A stretch of 6,815 bases of DNA from CAYUCJ01 sp049282265 (lineage in GTDB: Bacteria; Desulfobacterota; DSM-4660; Desulfatiglandales; Desulfatiglandaceae). The position numbers and the translations under genes were made by a program. This document shows positions 1-6,104 of this stretch, in pieces. The notes beneath the pieces are model-generated. The model was not told the origin of the DNA, did no database searches, and saw nothing but the letters and a program-made list of their open reading frames with translations. Every line of letters begins with the position of its first letter. Positions within the stretch are counted from its first letter, which is position 1. Where the stretch lies: contig JBAPTR010000296.1 in NCBI GenBank assembly GCA_049282265.1, positions 1 through 6,815 on the forward strand, read 5' to 3'.

Positions 1-213
1 AGTGCACTTGGCAACTCACTCCTGCATGGACGACTATTTGGGGTTCACTCCTATCAAACCCTACGCGCTTCTGTGACGTACCGCTGAACCCCAAATCGGC
101 GTCCATCCCCTCCGGAGTGTTTAGAAAGCATTTGAAAAAGATTGTCAGGTTCGGTTCCCAATCGTTGCTCATAGGCTGCCGTTTACGGCTTAAACCAGCT
201 TCCAACGAAGTTG
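1..213. repeat. Dispersed hairpin repeat, copy A (left end cut by window)
   Basis: Positions 1-210 align without any gap to 6460-6669 (constant offset 6459), at about 168 of 210 identical bases by my hand count. The core is an inverted repeat: 26-47 (ATGGACG...GGGGTTCA) pairs with 85-106 in 20 of 22 positions. It is followed by two small hairpins: GCCG/CGGC at 178-189 and CTTC/GAAG at 199-210. The right-hand terminal arm seen in copy B corresponds here to 123-147 and is more diverged. The matching left arm would lie upstream of the window. A 65-codon ORF that starts inside the repeat at 117 has no coding character. The repeat is non-coding, with no transposase nearby, so a MITE- or REP-like family is the simplest reading. 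Confidence 0.85.
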
Positions 214-396
214 TTTTATTCAAATCTACCAATTTGTTAATCAAGCATGTATGCTGTATAACCTATTTGCAAGAGTTTGGCAACAGAAAGATTTACAATG
301 TAGCTATAATTTAACTGTTCGCTTAATCAGACAACCCCTTCCGGGTAATGAGAGATAAGGGGGAGATGCTAAGAGATATTTTTCCTGTTTTACGCA

Positions 397-425
397 TTGA
401 CTTTCCTGGACAAAGCCGCTAAAAG
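397..425 (+). promoter_or_regulatory. Candidate sigma70-type promoter for the DsrK-like gene
   Basis: TTGACT (397-402, 5 of 6 matches to the -35 consensus) is followed after 17 nt by TAAAAG (420-425, 4 of 6 to the -10 consensus). Transcription would start near 432, leaving a leader of about 48 nt before the ATG. This is based on motif and spacing only. Confidence 0.4.
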
Positions 426-464
426 GGGCGTGTAACAACAAAATGCAAACCGCAATGCTATTCT

Positions 465-471
465 GAGGAGG
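465..471 (+). promoter_or_regulatory. Ribosome binding site deciding the start at 480
   Basis: GAGGAGG lies 8 nt before ATG 480. The nearby ATG at 475 is in another frame and stops after seven codons, so 480 is the start. Confidence 0.85.
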
Positions 472-479
472 ATAATGGA

Positions 480-1778
480 ATGGAGCCAGTTGTTATAAAC
501 AGAAAAGAGAGCAGGTTGAGAATTGCTCCCGAATGGGCCGATGTGTGCTTCACCTGCGGCACCTGCGCGGGGGGGTGCCCAGTCACCGGCGTTGACGGCA
601 TGGACCCCAGAAAGGCGGTCCGCATGGCGGCCCTGGGACTGGACCAGGAGCTGATAGATTCCCGGTTCCCCTGGGTATGCACCCTGTGCGGTCGGTGTGA
701 ATACGCGTGCCCGCAAGGGGTCGAAATCCTCAAAATGCTGCGTCGCGCCAGGACCCTTCGCGAACGTGACAAGGTGCCGGGACCCATCCACAAGGGCGTC
801 GTCATGGATCTGGAACGCGGAAACAATCTTGGTATCCCCAAGGATGACTTCCTGTTTCTCCTGGCGGACCTTGCCAAGGAGATGGACGAAGACGAGGGTT
901 TCCCCGGTTTCTATGTACCGGTGGACAAGAAGGGTGCCAATGTCATGGTGACCATCAATTCCAAGGAACCCTTCGGTGAACCCGACGACATGAAGTTCTG
1001 GTGGAAGATCTTTTATGCAGCCAGGGAAGACTGGACCACCACATCCACCAACTGGGAGGGCGTAAACTGGGGCCTTTTTTCCGGTGACGACGAAGCCATG
1101 AAGACCCTTGTGGGGCGAATCGTGGAGCATATGGAGCAATTGGAGTGCAAGACACTCCTCTTGCCCGAGTGAGGCCACGCATACTTTGCGACCAGGCTTG
1201 GTCTGCAGACGTGGTTTCCGGAAGTTTTTGAGAAATACAGAGTTGTCTCCGTCCATGATCTCCTGAAGGAATACATTGAAACGGGAAGGATCAAAGTGGA
1301 TAAGTCCATTCACCAGGAACTCACCACCATCCACGATCCGTGCAATTACGGCAGAAAGAGTCAGAAGACCTTTGGACAAGCCTATTTTGAAGAGCCGCGC
1401 TGGGTCACCCAGCAGTGCTGTGAGAACTTCGTGGAAATGGAACCCAACCGCATGAACAATTTTTGCTGCGGTGCCGGTGGCGGTGCATGGGCCATGCCCT
1501 ATGACGCGGAAAGGATCTATTACGGCCGTGTCAAGGCCAAACAGATCAAGGATACGGGTGCAAAAATGGTTGTTGCACCCTGCCATAACTGCCGCGACCA
1601 GATCATGAAGGGGTTAACCAAGGAATATGACCTGGGGATCGAGACAAAGTATCTCTGGGAACTGGTGGCCGATTCCCTTATTGTAGAACCCTGGAGCGAA
1701 GAGGAGATCAAAAAGGCCAACGAACTCCGTGACGCCCAGTACGAGCGGGATGAAGTTGACTTGGATCAGGAATGGTAG
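480..1778 (+). CDS. DsrK/HdrD-like Fe-S oxidoreductase, predicted selenoprotein (TGA = Sec231)
   Basis: Read through one in-frame TGA, this is a 432-residue protein. An N-terminal HdrC-like ferredoxin domain carries two 4Fe-4S motifs: C23-x2-C26-x2-C29-x3-C33 and C67-x2-C70-x2-C73-x3-C77. The C-terminal half holds a complete CCG domain: DPC288, CCG at 329-331 followed by AGGG, and C368-x2-C371. Known DsrK, HmeD and HdrD proteins share this order and pass electrons to disulfide-type substrates through a CCG-bound Fe-S cluster. Residues 228-234 read LPE-U-GHA, where relatives have ECGHA. The first CCG domain is otherwise degenerate: NWGLFSG stands at the expected CCG position near residue 205. 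The segment after the TGA (GHAYFATRLG...) stays in frame and in family with no good internal start; the first in-frame candidate is GTG 1296. No signal peptide or membrane segment is seen, so it is probably cytoplasmic or bound to a membrane partner. It appears monocistronic with no hdrA or dsrM neighbour in view, so its substrate is unknown. The alternative is a nonsense-mutated gene, which the hairpin after the TGA argues against. Confidence 0.85.
1170..1172 (+). other. In-frame TGA, predicted selenocysteine codon (residue 231)
   Basis: The TGA lies between CTTGCCCGAG and GGCCACGCAT, giving PE-U-GHA. The same frame runs open on both sides from 480 to the TAG at 1776-1778. The position matches a conserved Cys of the family (ECGHA/ECGHS), the usual context for a Sec/Cys exchange. 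Confidence 0.82.
1173..1214 (+). promoter_or_regulatory. Bacterial SECIS-like hairpin
   Basis: Immediately 3' of the TGA the mRNA can fold as follows. Outer stem: CCACG (1175-1179) with CGTGG (1210-1214). Inner stem: TTTGC+GACC (1185-1193) with GGTC, a bulged T1204, and GCAGA (1200-1209; one T-G wobble). The apical loop is AGGCTT (1194-1199). The loop begins 22 nt after the TGA and contains GG at 1195-1196. Both features are typical of bacterial SECIS elements recognised by SelB. The fold was worked out by hand, without energy calculation. Confidence 0.75.
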
Positions 1779-1807
1779 GATAATGCTTAAGAATTGATGG
1801 AATTTTG

Positions 1808-1845
1808 AAGAAGGCCCCGTTCACTTATGTGAGCGGGGTCTTCTT
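1808..1845. terminator. Bidirectional intrinsic terminator between convergent genes
   Basis: A 17-bp stem (1808-1824 with 1829-1845, two G-T wobbles) has a TTAT loop and a GC-rich core CCCCG/CGGGG. A-rich and T-rich sequence flanks both sides, so it can end the DsrK-like transcript (+) and the pckA transcript (-). It lies 29 nt after the first gene's stop and 10 nt past the pckA stop codon. Confidence 0.88.
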
Positions 1846-1855
1846 TGTTTGCATT

Positions 1856-3448
1856 TCAGGGCATGATATTGGCGACTTCGCTCGGGGTGTCCTTTTCAAA
1901 GGCCTTGAAGTTTTTCTTGAAGTCCGCGGCCAGTTTCCCGGCCCTCTCATCATAAGCGGCCGTGTCGCGGGCCGATGCCCTCGGATTGAGCACCTCGGGG
2001 GGAACACCGTCACAACTTTTCGGTACGAGAAAACCGAAAATGGAATCCCGCTCATATTCAGCCTGGTCCAGTTGCCCGGTCAATATGCCTCTGATAATGG
2101 CCCTCGAGTAGGCTATCTTGATGCGTTCAGCCTGCCCATAAGGCTCTCCCGACCAGCCCGTGTTCACGAGCCAGCATTCGGCCCCGTGGGTCTTGAGCTT
2201 TTTCAGAAAGAGGGTCGCGTAGACGCCGGGCGGCAAGGCCATGAAGGGAGCCCCGAAGCAGGCACTGAATGTGGCCTGTGGCTCCTCGATGCCCTGTTCG
2301 GTCCCGGCTACCTTGGCCGTGTAGCCGCTCAGGAAATGGTAAACCGCCTGCTCCACGGTCAGCTTGGCGACCGGGGGCATGACCCCGAAGGCATCGCAAG
2401 TGAGCATGATGACATTTTTCGGGTGACCCGCCGATCCATCCTTCCGGGCGCTGGGGATATGGGAAATGGGGTAGGCGGCCCGGGTGTTTTCGGTAAGGGA
2501 GTCGTCGTCCAGGTCCAAGCGCCTGGAATTCTGATCCAGGGTGACGTTTTCCAGGATCGTGCCGAACTTCCGGGTGCACTCATGGATCTCCGGCTCGGCA
2601 TCCTTTGAGAGCCGGATGACCTTGGCATAACACCCCCCTTCGAAATTGAAGACGCCTTCGTTGCTCCAGCCGTGTTCATCATCTCCGATAAGCCAGCGGT
2701 CGGGATCGGCAGAAAGGGTGGTTTTCCCGGTCCCCGAAAGGCCGAAAAAAATGGCCGAATCCTCCTTGTCGCCCACATTTGCAGAGCAGTGCATGGGAAG
2801 CACGGATTCCTTGGGGTAGAAATAGTTAAGCATGGTGAATACGGATTTCTTGATTTCCCCGGCGTAGGCCGTCCCGCCGATCAGAACTAGTTTCTTGCCC
2901 AGGTGGATGAGGATAAAGGCCTCGGAATAGGTTCCGTCCACTTCGGGAATGGCGTTGAAACGCGGCACATCAATGACCGTGAATTCCGGACGGTGTTTTT
3001 CCGCTTCTTCCTTGCTTGTGATCTGGATAAACATGTTTCTCGCAAACATGCTGTGCCACGCCCGTTCCGTCACGACCCTTATGGGAATCCGGTAGCATTG
3101 GTCAGCACCCGCATAACAGTCCTGAATAAAAACATCCTTGTTCTGGAGGTAGGCCTGAAGGCGATAGAAGAGGTTGGTGAAGGGGTGTTCTTCAATGCCC
3201 TTGTTAACGGGACCCCACCATATCTTGTCGAGGCTGGTCTTTTCTCTCACGATGAAGCGATCGTCGGGAGAACGTCCCATGTGATGGCCGGTCCTGACCA
3301 CAACGGGGCCCAGGTGGGAGATATTTCCCTCGCGCCTACGTACGATTTGTTCGTAGAGTATGGGCGTCGAGGCATTCCAGTAAAGAGTCGCCAGGTTTTT
3401 GAAGCCCAGTTGCTCCATGTCAGGTCGCACATTTTTATAGTTGAACAT
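1856..3448 (-). CDS. pckA: Phosphoenolpyruvate carboxykinase (ATP)
   Basis: A 530-residue protein, close to the usual 525-540 of the ATP-dependent family. The enzyme interconverts oxaloacetate + ATP and PEP + CO2 + ADP in the cytoplasm. It works in gluconeogenesis, or in reverse as a carboxylating step in some anaerobes. Visible motifs, numbered from the ATG at 3448: RSPDDR (59-64), GGTAYAGEIKKSVF (191-204, with the Tyr195 and Lys201 region that binds substrate and metal), LPMHCSANVG (217-226, metal-binding His220), P-loop GLSGTGKT (236-243), GDDEHGW (255-261, metal-binding Asp) and ENTR (320-323). All expected active-site residues are present, so it should be active. The frame extends upstream to a GTG at 3481, but ATG 3448 has a strong GGAGG at the right distance and fits family length, so I prefer it. 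The gene converges with the selenoprotein gene, shares its terminator, and is divergent from the usp gene. Confidence 0.97.
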   Translation of the reverse strand: MFNYKNVRPDMEQLGFKNLATLYWNASTPILYEQIVRRREGNISHLGPVVVRTGHHMGRSPDDRFIVREKTSLDKIWWGPVNKGIEEHPFTNLFYRLQAYLQNKDVFIQDCYAGADQCYRIPIRVVTERAWHSMFARNMFIQITSKEEAEKHRPEFTVIDVPRFNAIPEVDGTYSEAFILIHLGKKLVLIGGTAYAGEIKKSVFTMLNYFYPKESVLPMHCSANVGDKEDSAIFFGLSGTGKTTLSADPDRWLIGDDEHGWSNEGVFNFEGGCYAKVIRLSKDAEPEIHECTRKFGTILENVTLDQNSRRLDLDDDSLTENTRAAYPISHIPSARKDGSAGHPKNVIMLTCDAFGVMPPVAKLTVEQAVYHFLSGYTAKVAGTEQGIEEPQATFSACFGAPFMALPPGVYATLFLKKLKTHGAECWLVNTGWSGEPYGQAERIKIAYSRAIIRGILTGQLDQAEYERDSIFGFLVPKSCDGVPPEVLNPRASARDTAAYDERAGKLAADFKKNFKAFEKDTPSEVANIMP

Positions 3449-3454
3449 AGGGTG

Positions 3455-3459
3455 CCTCC
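3455..3459 (-). promoter_or_regulatory. Ribosome binding site fixing the pckA start
   Basis: The minus strand reads GGAGG six nt before ATG 3448. The longer GTG start at 3481 has no such site. Confidence 0.85.
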
Positions 3460-3478
3460 ATTTGGACAGATGTTTTGC

Positions 3479-3502
3479 CACAGAGGCACGGAGAACACAG
3501 AG
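3479..3502. repeat. Short CACAGAG-type tandem repeat in the pckA leader
   Basis: Three near-identical heptamers spaced 8-9 nt: CACAGAG (3479-3485), CACGGAG (3487-3493) and CACAGAG (3496-3502). The tract lies 31 nt upstream of the pckA start codon. A similar but weaker periodic tract (CATAAAGGCGCAAACCGCAGG) lies at 3609-3629. I recall tracts of this wording as common intergenic repeats in environmental bacterial genomes, but cannot verify that here. Confidence 0.55.
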
Positions 3503-3569
3503 ATATTTTTTTCACTCTGAGTCTGAACATGATCGCCCTCCTGAGTGGAGAAAAAACTACATGGATACC

Positions 3570-3599
3570 AACATACAATAGAGGTGCCGAAAAGGTCAA
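3570..3599 (-). promoter_or_regulatory. Candidate pckA promoter
   Basis: On the minus strand, TTGACC (3599-3594, 5 of 6) is followed after 18 nt by TATGTT (3575-3570, 4 of 6). This would give a leader of about 115 nt that includes the CACAGAG tract. Motif evidence only. Confidence 0.38.
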
Positions 3600-3694
3600 A
3601 GAGAAAACCATAAAGGCGCAAACCGCAGGAAAGATTGTTGAAAAGCTGGGGGATTTTTTCCAGGAGACAGAACCGACCCACGAACGCATTGTCG

Positions 3695-3724
3695 TTGACA
3701 TACGGCGACCTTAGAGGTTATAAA
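3695..3724 (+). promoter_or_regulatory. Strong sigma70-type promoter for the universal stress protein gene
   Basis: A perfect TTGACA at 3695-3700 is followed by TATAAA at 3719-3724 (18-nt spacer), or TTATAA at 3718-3723 (17 nt). Transcription would start near 3731, about 27 nt before the ATG. Confidence 0.75.
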
Positions 3725-3745
3725 AAAACCTCATTTCCTTCAAAT

Positions 3746-3750
3746 GGAGG
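3746..3750 (+). promoter_or_regulatory. Ribosome binding site for the usp gene
   Basis: GGAGG lies 7 nt before ATG 3758. This selects 3758 over the in-frame upstream ATG at 3635, which lies ahead of the promoter. Confidence 0.85.
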
Positions 3751-3757
3751 TAGAAAA

Positions 3758-4255
3758 ATGGTACCTGAAATCAAAAGAATCCTCTATGCAACGGACCTGT
3801 CCGAGAACGCCCGGTATGCCTTCAGCTATGCTGCCAGTATCGCGAATCGTTATGGTTCCGGGGTGGTCATCCTCCACGTCCTTGAAGAGCTTTCTCCCAG
3901 CGCAATTGGAATGGTCACGGATATCGTGGGAAGGGAGCGCTGGGAGGAGATGCGGAAGGAAAAACAGGAAAAGGTGATCCAGACGATCAAGACGCGACTG
4001 GAAGATTTCTGTGAAGAAGTCAGTGAAGAACTCCCTTCCTGCCCATTTATCGTGGACGACATTCTTGTGGAAGTGGGCAACCCGGTGGAAACCATATTGA
4101 AGAAACTGGAAGAGACCAATTCCGATCTGGTCCTGATGGGCTCCAGGGGCCAAGGCCTCCTGGCAGGCGCTGTCCTTGGCAGTACCTCGAGGAGAGTACT
4201 GCGGCGGTGCAAGAAGCCCGTGATGATCGTGCGATTGCCGGAACGCAAGAAATAG
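3758..4255 (+). CDS. Universal stress protein, UspA family (ATP-binding type)
   Basis: A 165-residue single-domain Usp protein. The N-terminus IKRILYATDLSE is the first beta strand with the nucleotide-contacting Asp13. The C-terminus carries the ATP-binding signature G-x2-G-x9-G-S: G128-S-R-G131, then nine residues, then G141-S142-T. This places it in the nucleotide-binding UspFG/MJ0577-like class rather than the non-binding UspA class. Such proteins are cytoplasmic, usually dimeric, and are induced by starvation or redox stress; the exact role varies by species and is not known here. A charged helical segment at about 59-90 (RERWEEMRKEKQEK...) lies between the two halves of the fold. The gene has its own near-consensus promoter and ribosome binding site, and no downstream partner in the same direction closer than 600 nt. 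Family assignment is firm; specific function is open. Confidence 0.93.
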   Translation: MVPEIKRILYATDLSENARYAFSYAASIANRYGSGVVILHVLEELSPSAIGMVTDIVGRERWEEMRKEKQEKVIQTIKTRLEDFCEEVSEELPSCPFIVDDILVEVGNPVETILKKLEETNSDLVLMGSRGQGLLAGAVLGSTSRRVLRRCKKPVMIVRLPERKK

Positions 4256-4271
4256 GTTGAACCGTTGAAAC

Positions 4272-4442
4272 TCAGCGCACTGCTCCCATAAGCCTGAGGA
4301 GCTTCAACCCGGTCGCCGGATCCTCAATACGACGTGCATCGATCCCCGTCAATTCGATGATCGTGACCTCCTGGATCAGATACACGGACCCCCCGCCCCT
4401 GGCGCATCCCACGAAGGTCTCATCCCCACGGCCCACTCCCAC
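4272..4442 (-). CDS. Possible small hypothetical protein or gene remnant (56 aa)
   Basis: The minus strand is open from a TAG upstream to the TGA at 4272-4274. From GTG 4442 it gives 56 residues ending ...LTGIDARRIEDPATGLKLLRLMGAVR; GTG 4436 is an alternative. The residue composition looks protein-like (YLIQEVTIIEL as a strand, then a charged linker and a LKLLRLMG helix), and GC-rich third positions resemble real genes nearby. Against it, there is no ATG, only a weak GGTGGGAG-like site upstream, and the plus strand of the same frame is also open. It converges on the usp gene with 16 nt between stops. I do not recognise the family; it may be the surviving C-terminus of a decayed gene. Confidence 0.33.
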   Translation of the reverse strand: MGVGRGDETFVGCARGGGSVYLIQEVTIIELTGIDARRIEDPATGLKLLRLMGAVR

Positions 4443-4681
4443 CTTTTTGTTTAACCCTGATCCTTGACTCTGAACCTGTAAACGGCCACTGTTTTTCTAC
4501 TAGCTGTATTAAAGTTTTTTATAGTAAAAAGAAAGGGTGATGTGGAGAAAAAGAGGGCCATTCCCTTGACGGCCGCAGCAAAACATGTTAGAAGTTACCG
4601 AAAAAATCGTAGACAATAGACAATATTGCAGATGTAAGTGTCGGACGGTAAGAGCGGCCCGGGTCGTGAAACAGCGAACCA
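4443..4681. other. Gene-less stretch upstream of the binding-protein promoter
   Basis: AT-rich sequence with no credible gene; a 75-codon minus-strand ORF at 4509-4736 is low-complexity and lacks family features. One notable detail is the tandem heptamer TAGACAA-TAGACAA at 4610-4623, running into the palindrome CAATATTG. It could be an operator but nothing proves it. Confidence 0.5.
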
Positions 4682-4690
4682 TGATATAAT
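4682..4690 (+). promoter_or_regulatory. Extended -10 promoter for the binding-protein gene
   Basis: TG-A-TATAAT at 4682-4690 is a perfect extended -10 element. The -35 region near 4662-4667 (GGTCGT, allowing a 17-nt spacer) is poor, as is usual for extended -10 promoters. The start would be near 4697, giving a leader of about 160 nt. Confidence 0.6.
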
Positions 4691-4731
4691 GATGAAAACT
4701 GTTTTCAAGAGAAAGGAGGGCACTAGGAAAA

Positions 4732-4804
4732 GGCATCGGGGAGATGCCCGGTAAGGGGATTTATCAGGCGATGCGGGAGTTAAGGCTGATATTGGGGCGA
4801 TGCG
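4732..4804 (+). promoter_or_regulatory. Structured leader with repeated GATGC motifs
   Basis: A hairpin GGCATC (4732-4737) / GATGCC (4743-4748) has a 5-nt loop. Two further copies of GATGC lie inside the 9-nt direct repeat GGCGATGCG (4767-4775 and 4796-4804), and each could compete for the same GCATC strand. A 28-codon ORF, ATG 4744 to TGA 4828-4830, lies across it but has no properly spaced ribosome binding site. Mutually exclusive pairing is possible; a known riboswitch class is not recognised. Confidence 0.3.
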
Positions 4805-4849
4805 CCGTGGGAGCCTTTCCCGTCAGGTGAAACAGCAAACTGAAAGCAT

Positions 4850-4855
4850 GGAGGG
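4850..4855 (+). promoter_or_regulatory. Ribosome binding site choosing ATG 4860
   Basis: GGAGGG lies 4 nt before ATG 4860. The in-frame alternatives at 4800 and 4848 lack such a site and would add up to 20 residues in front of a normal signal peptide. Confidence 0.75.
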
Positions 4856-4859
4856 AAAA

Positions 4860-6065
4860 ATGAAAACCAGGAAAATCTTGTCTTTGGCAATGGCGGCTGC
4901 TTTTTTTGCACTGTTGATCAATGCACCGACCGTGTTTGCCGGGGGAACCATCAAGCTGGGCGAAATAAATACCTATAGCAAACTCACCAGTTTCACCTTT
5001 CCTTACCGGAACGGCTGGAAACTGGCCCTGGAGGAGGTCAATAAATCAGGCGGCATAAACGGTAAACAAATTGAAGTGATTTCCAGGGATGACGCCGGCA
5101 AACCCGGCAATGCCGTTAGGATAGCAGAGGAGCTGGTCACAAAAGACAAGGTGGCGCTGCTTATGGGCTCGTTTTTCTCTAATGTGGGCCTTGCTGTGTC
5201 GGATTTTGCCAAACGGAACAAGGTTTTTTATCTGGCAGCGGAACCCCTTTCCGACGCGGTGGTATGGGCAAAGGGGAATCGATACACGTTTCGTCTGAGG
5301 CCCTCCACGTACATGCAGGCAGCCATGTTGGCCGACGAGGCCGCAAAAAATCCGGCAAAGCGTTGGGCCACCATCGCTCCCAACTATGCCTATGGAAAAG
5401 ATGCGGTCAAGGCATTTAAGAAGGTATTAAAGGCCAAGCGCCCGGATGTCCAGTTTGTCGCCGAACAATGGCCCGCGCTGTTCAAGATTAATGCAGGGGC
5501 CGAAATTCAGGCGCTCGAGCGCGCCAAACCGGAAGCGATTTATAATGTCACCTTCGGGGGTGATCTGGCCAAGTTCGTCAGAGAAGGGAAATTGCGAGGC
5601 TTTTTCAAGAACAAATTTGTTGTGGGCCTTCTGACAGGTGAGCCGGAATACCTTGATCCTCTTAAATCAGAAGCACCGGTAGGGTGGCTGGTGACCGGGT
5701 ACCCCTGGTATGCCATTAAGACAAAGGCCCAGACCAGGTTCCTCAAGGCCTATCAGGCCAAATACAATGATTATCCGAGGACAGGGTCTGTGGTTGGTTA
5801 CGATATGTTCATGGCCGTGGCCAACATGCTGAAAAAAGCCGGGTCCACCGGTACCGAAAAGATGGTCAATACCATGGAAGGCATGACTTTTGACGGTGTT
5901 TTCGGACCGATCACATTCAGAAAGATTGATCACCAGTCCACCATGGGCGCTTATGTGGGCTATACCAGCCTCAAGGACGGGAAGGGCATCATGGTCGATT
6001 GGAAGTACCTGGATGGCAAAAACTACCTGCCCAGTGATGCAGAGGTCATGAAATTGAGGCCATGA
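4860..6065 (+). CDS. ABC transporter substrate-binding protein, LivK-like (periplasmic)
   Basis: A 401-residue precursor. Residues 1-27 form a Sec signal peptide: basic MKTRK, hydrophobic ILSLAMAAAFFALLI, and cleavage likely after VFA27. The mature part is a type-1 periplasmic binding protein (Peripla_BP_6/LivK fold). It starts IKLGEI and has the family's NGWKLALEEVNKSGGINGK segment (about 54-72), DDAGKPGNAVRIAEELV (78-94), NYAYGKDAVKAF in the second lobe, and GYDMFMAVANMLKKAGS near the C-terminus. Family members deliver branched-chain amino acids, other amino acids, amides, urea or aromatic acids to LivHMGF-type permeases; the ligand cannot be read from the sequence. No lipobox Cys is present, so the protein should be soluble in the periplasm. 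No permease or ATPase gene is adjacent: this is an orphan component with its own promoter and a terminator-like hairpin, so its transporter is probably encoded elsewhere. Confidence 0.92.
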   Translation: MKTRKILSLAMAAAFFALLINAPTVFAGGTIKLGEINTYSKLTSFTFPYRNGWKLALEEVNKSGGINGKQIEVISRDDAGKPGNAVRIAEELVTKDKVALLMGSFFSNVGLAVSDFAKRNKVFYLAAEPLSDAVVWAKGNRYTFRLRPSTYMQAAMLADEAAKNPAKRWATIAPNYAYGKDAVKAFKKVLKAKRPDVQFVAEQWPALFKINAGAEIQALERAKPEAIYNVTFGGDLAKFVREGKLRGFFKNKFVVGLLTGEPEYLDPLKSEAPVGWLVTGYPWYAIKTKAQTRFLKAYQAKYNDYPRTGSVVGYDMFMAVANMLKKAGSTGTEKMVNTMEGMTFDGVFGPITFRKIDHQSTMGAYVGYTSLKDGKGIMVDWKYLDGKNYLPSDAEVMKLRP

Positions 6066-6074
6066 CACCGAGAA

Positions 6075-6104
6075 TCAGGGCATGGCCGAACTGTCATGCC
6101 CTGA
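6075..6104 (+). terminator. Terminator-like hairpin after the binding-protein gene
   Basis: A perfect 10-bp stem TCAGGGCATG (6075-6084) / CATGCCCTGA (6095-6104) has a 10-nt loop and starts 10 nt after the stop codon. The following T-run is weak (GTCTTTGTTGG), so termination may be partial or aided by Rho. Confidence 0.6.

Larger units (their letters stand above)
214..479. other. Gene-less leader upstream of the selenoprotein gene
   Basis: No ORF here looks coding. The stretch is more AT-rich than the genes around it. It contains a perfect TATAAT at 305-310, but with no well-spaced -35 (TTGGCA at 277-282 would give a 22-nt spacer). A weak hairpin CCCCTT/AAGGGG lies at 335-340 and 357-362, with a 16-nt loop. 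A better promoter candidate lies at 397-425. I see no RNA gene. Confidence 0.6.

Noticed and set aside
117..314. 65-codon ORF in the left repeat
   Set aside because: It starts within copy A of a hairpin repeat and has no ribosome binding site. Copy B does not keep the frame as a gene.
1170..1172. TGA as a nonsense mutation or pseudogene
   Set aside because: The frame stays intact on both sides, the codon falls exactly on a conserved Cys position, and a SECIS-like hairpin follows. Decay would not predict these together.
390..1586. 398-codon minus-strand ORF
   Set aside because: It is the mirror of the selenoprotein gene and crosses the TGA only because it is antisense. Its residues match no family pattern, while the plus frame has clear Fe-S motifs.
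1296..1778. Independent gene from GTG 1296
   Set aside because: The conserved segment GHAYFATR... at 1173-1295 would be left untranslated, and no ribosome binding site precedes the GTG.
1805..2608. 267-codon plus-strand ORF inside pckA
   Set aside because: Antisense shadow of pckA, which has all expected active-site motifs on the other strand. It also begins at the terminator hairpin.
2903..3520. 205-codon plus-strand ORF
   Set aside because: Antisense to the 5' part of pckA, with no recognisable domain.
4255..4309. Terminator after usp (GGTTGAA/TTCAACC enclosing GCTCC/GGAGC)
   Set aside because: The outer pair is short with a long interior and no T-tract follows, so it is too weak to call.
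5667..6068. 133-codon minus-strand ORF
   Set aside because: Shadow of the binding-protein gene.
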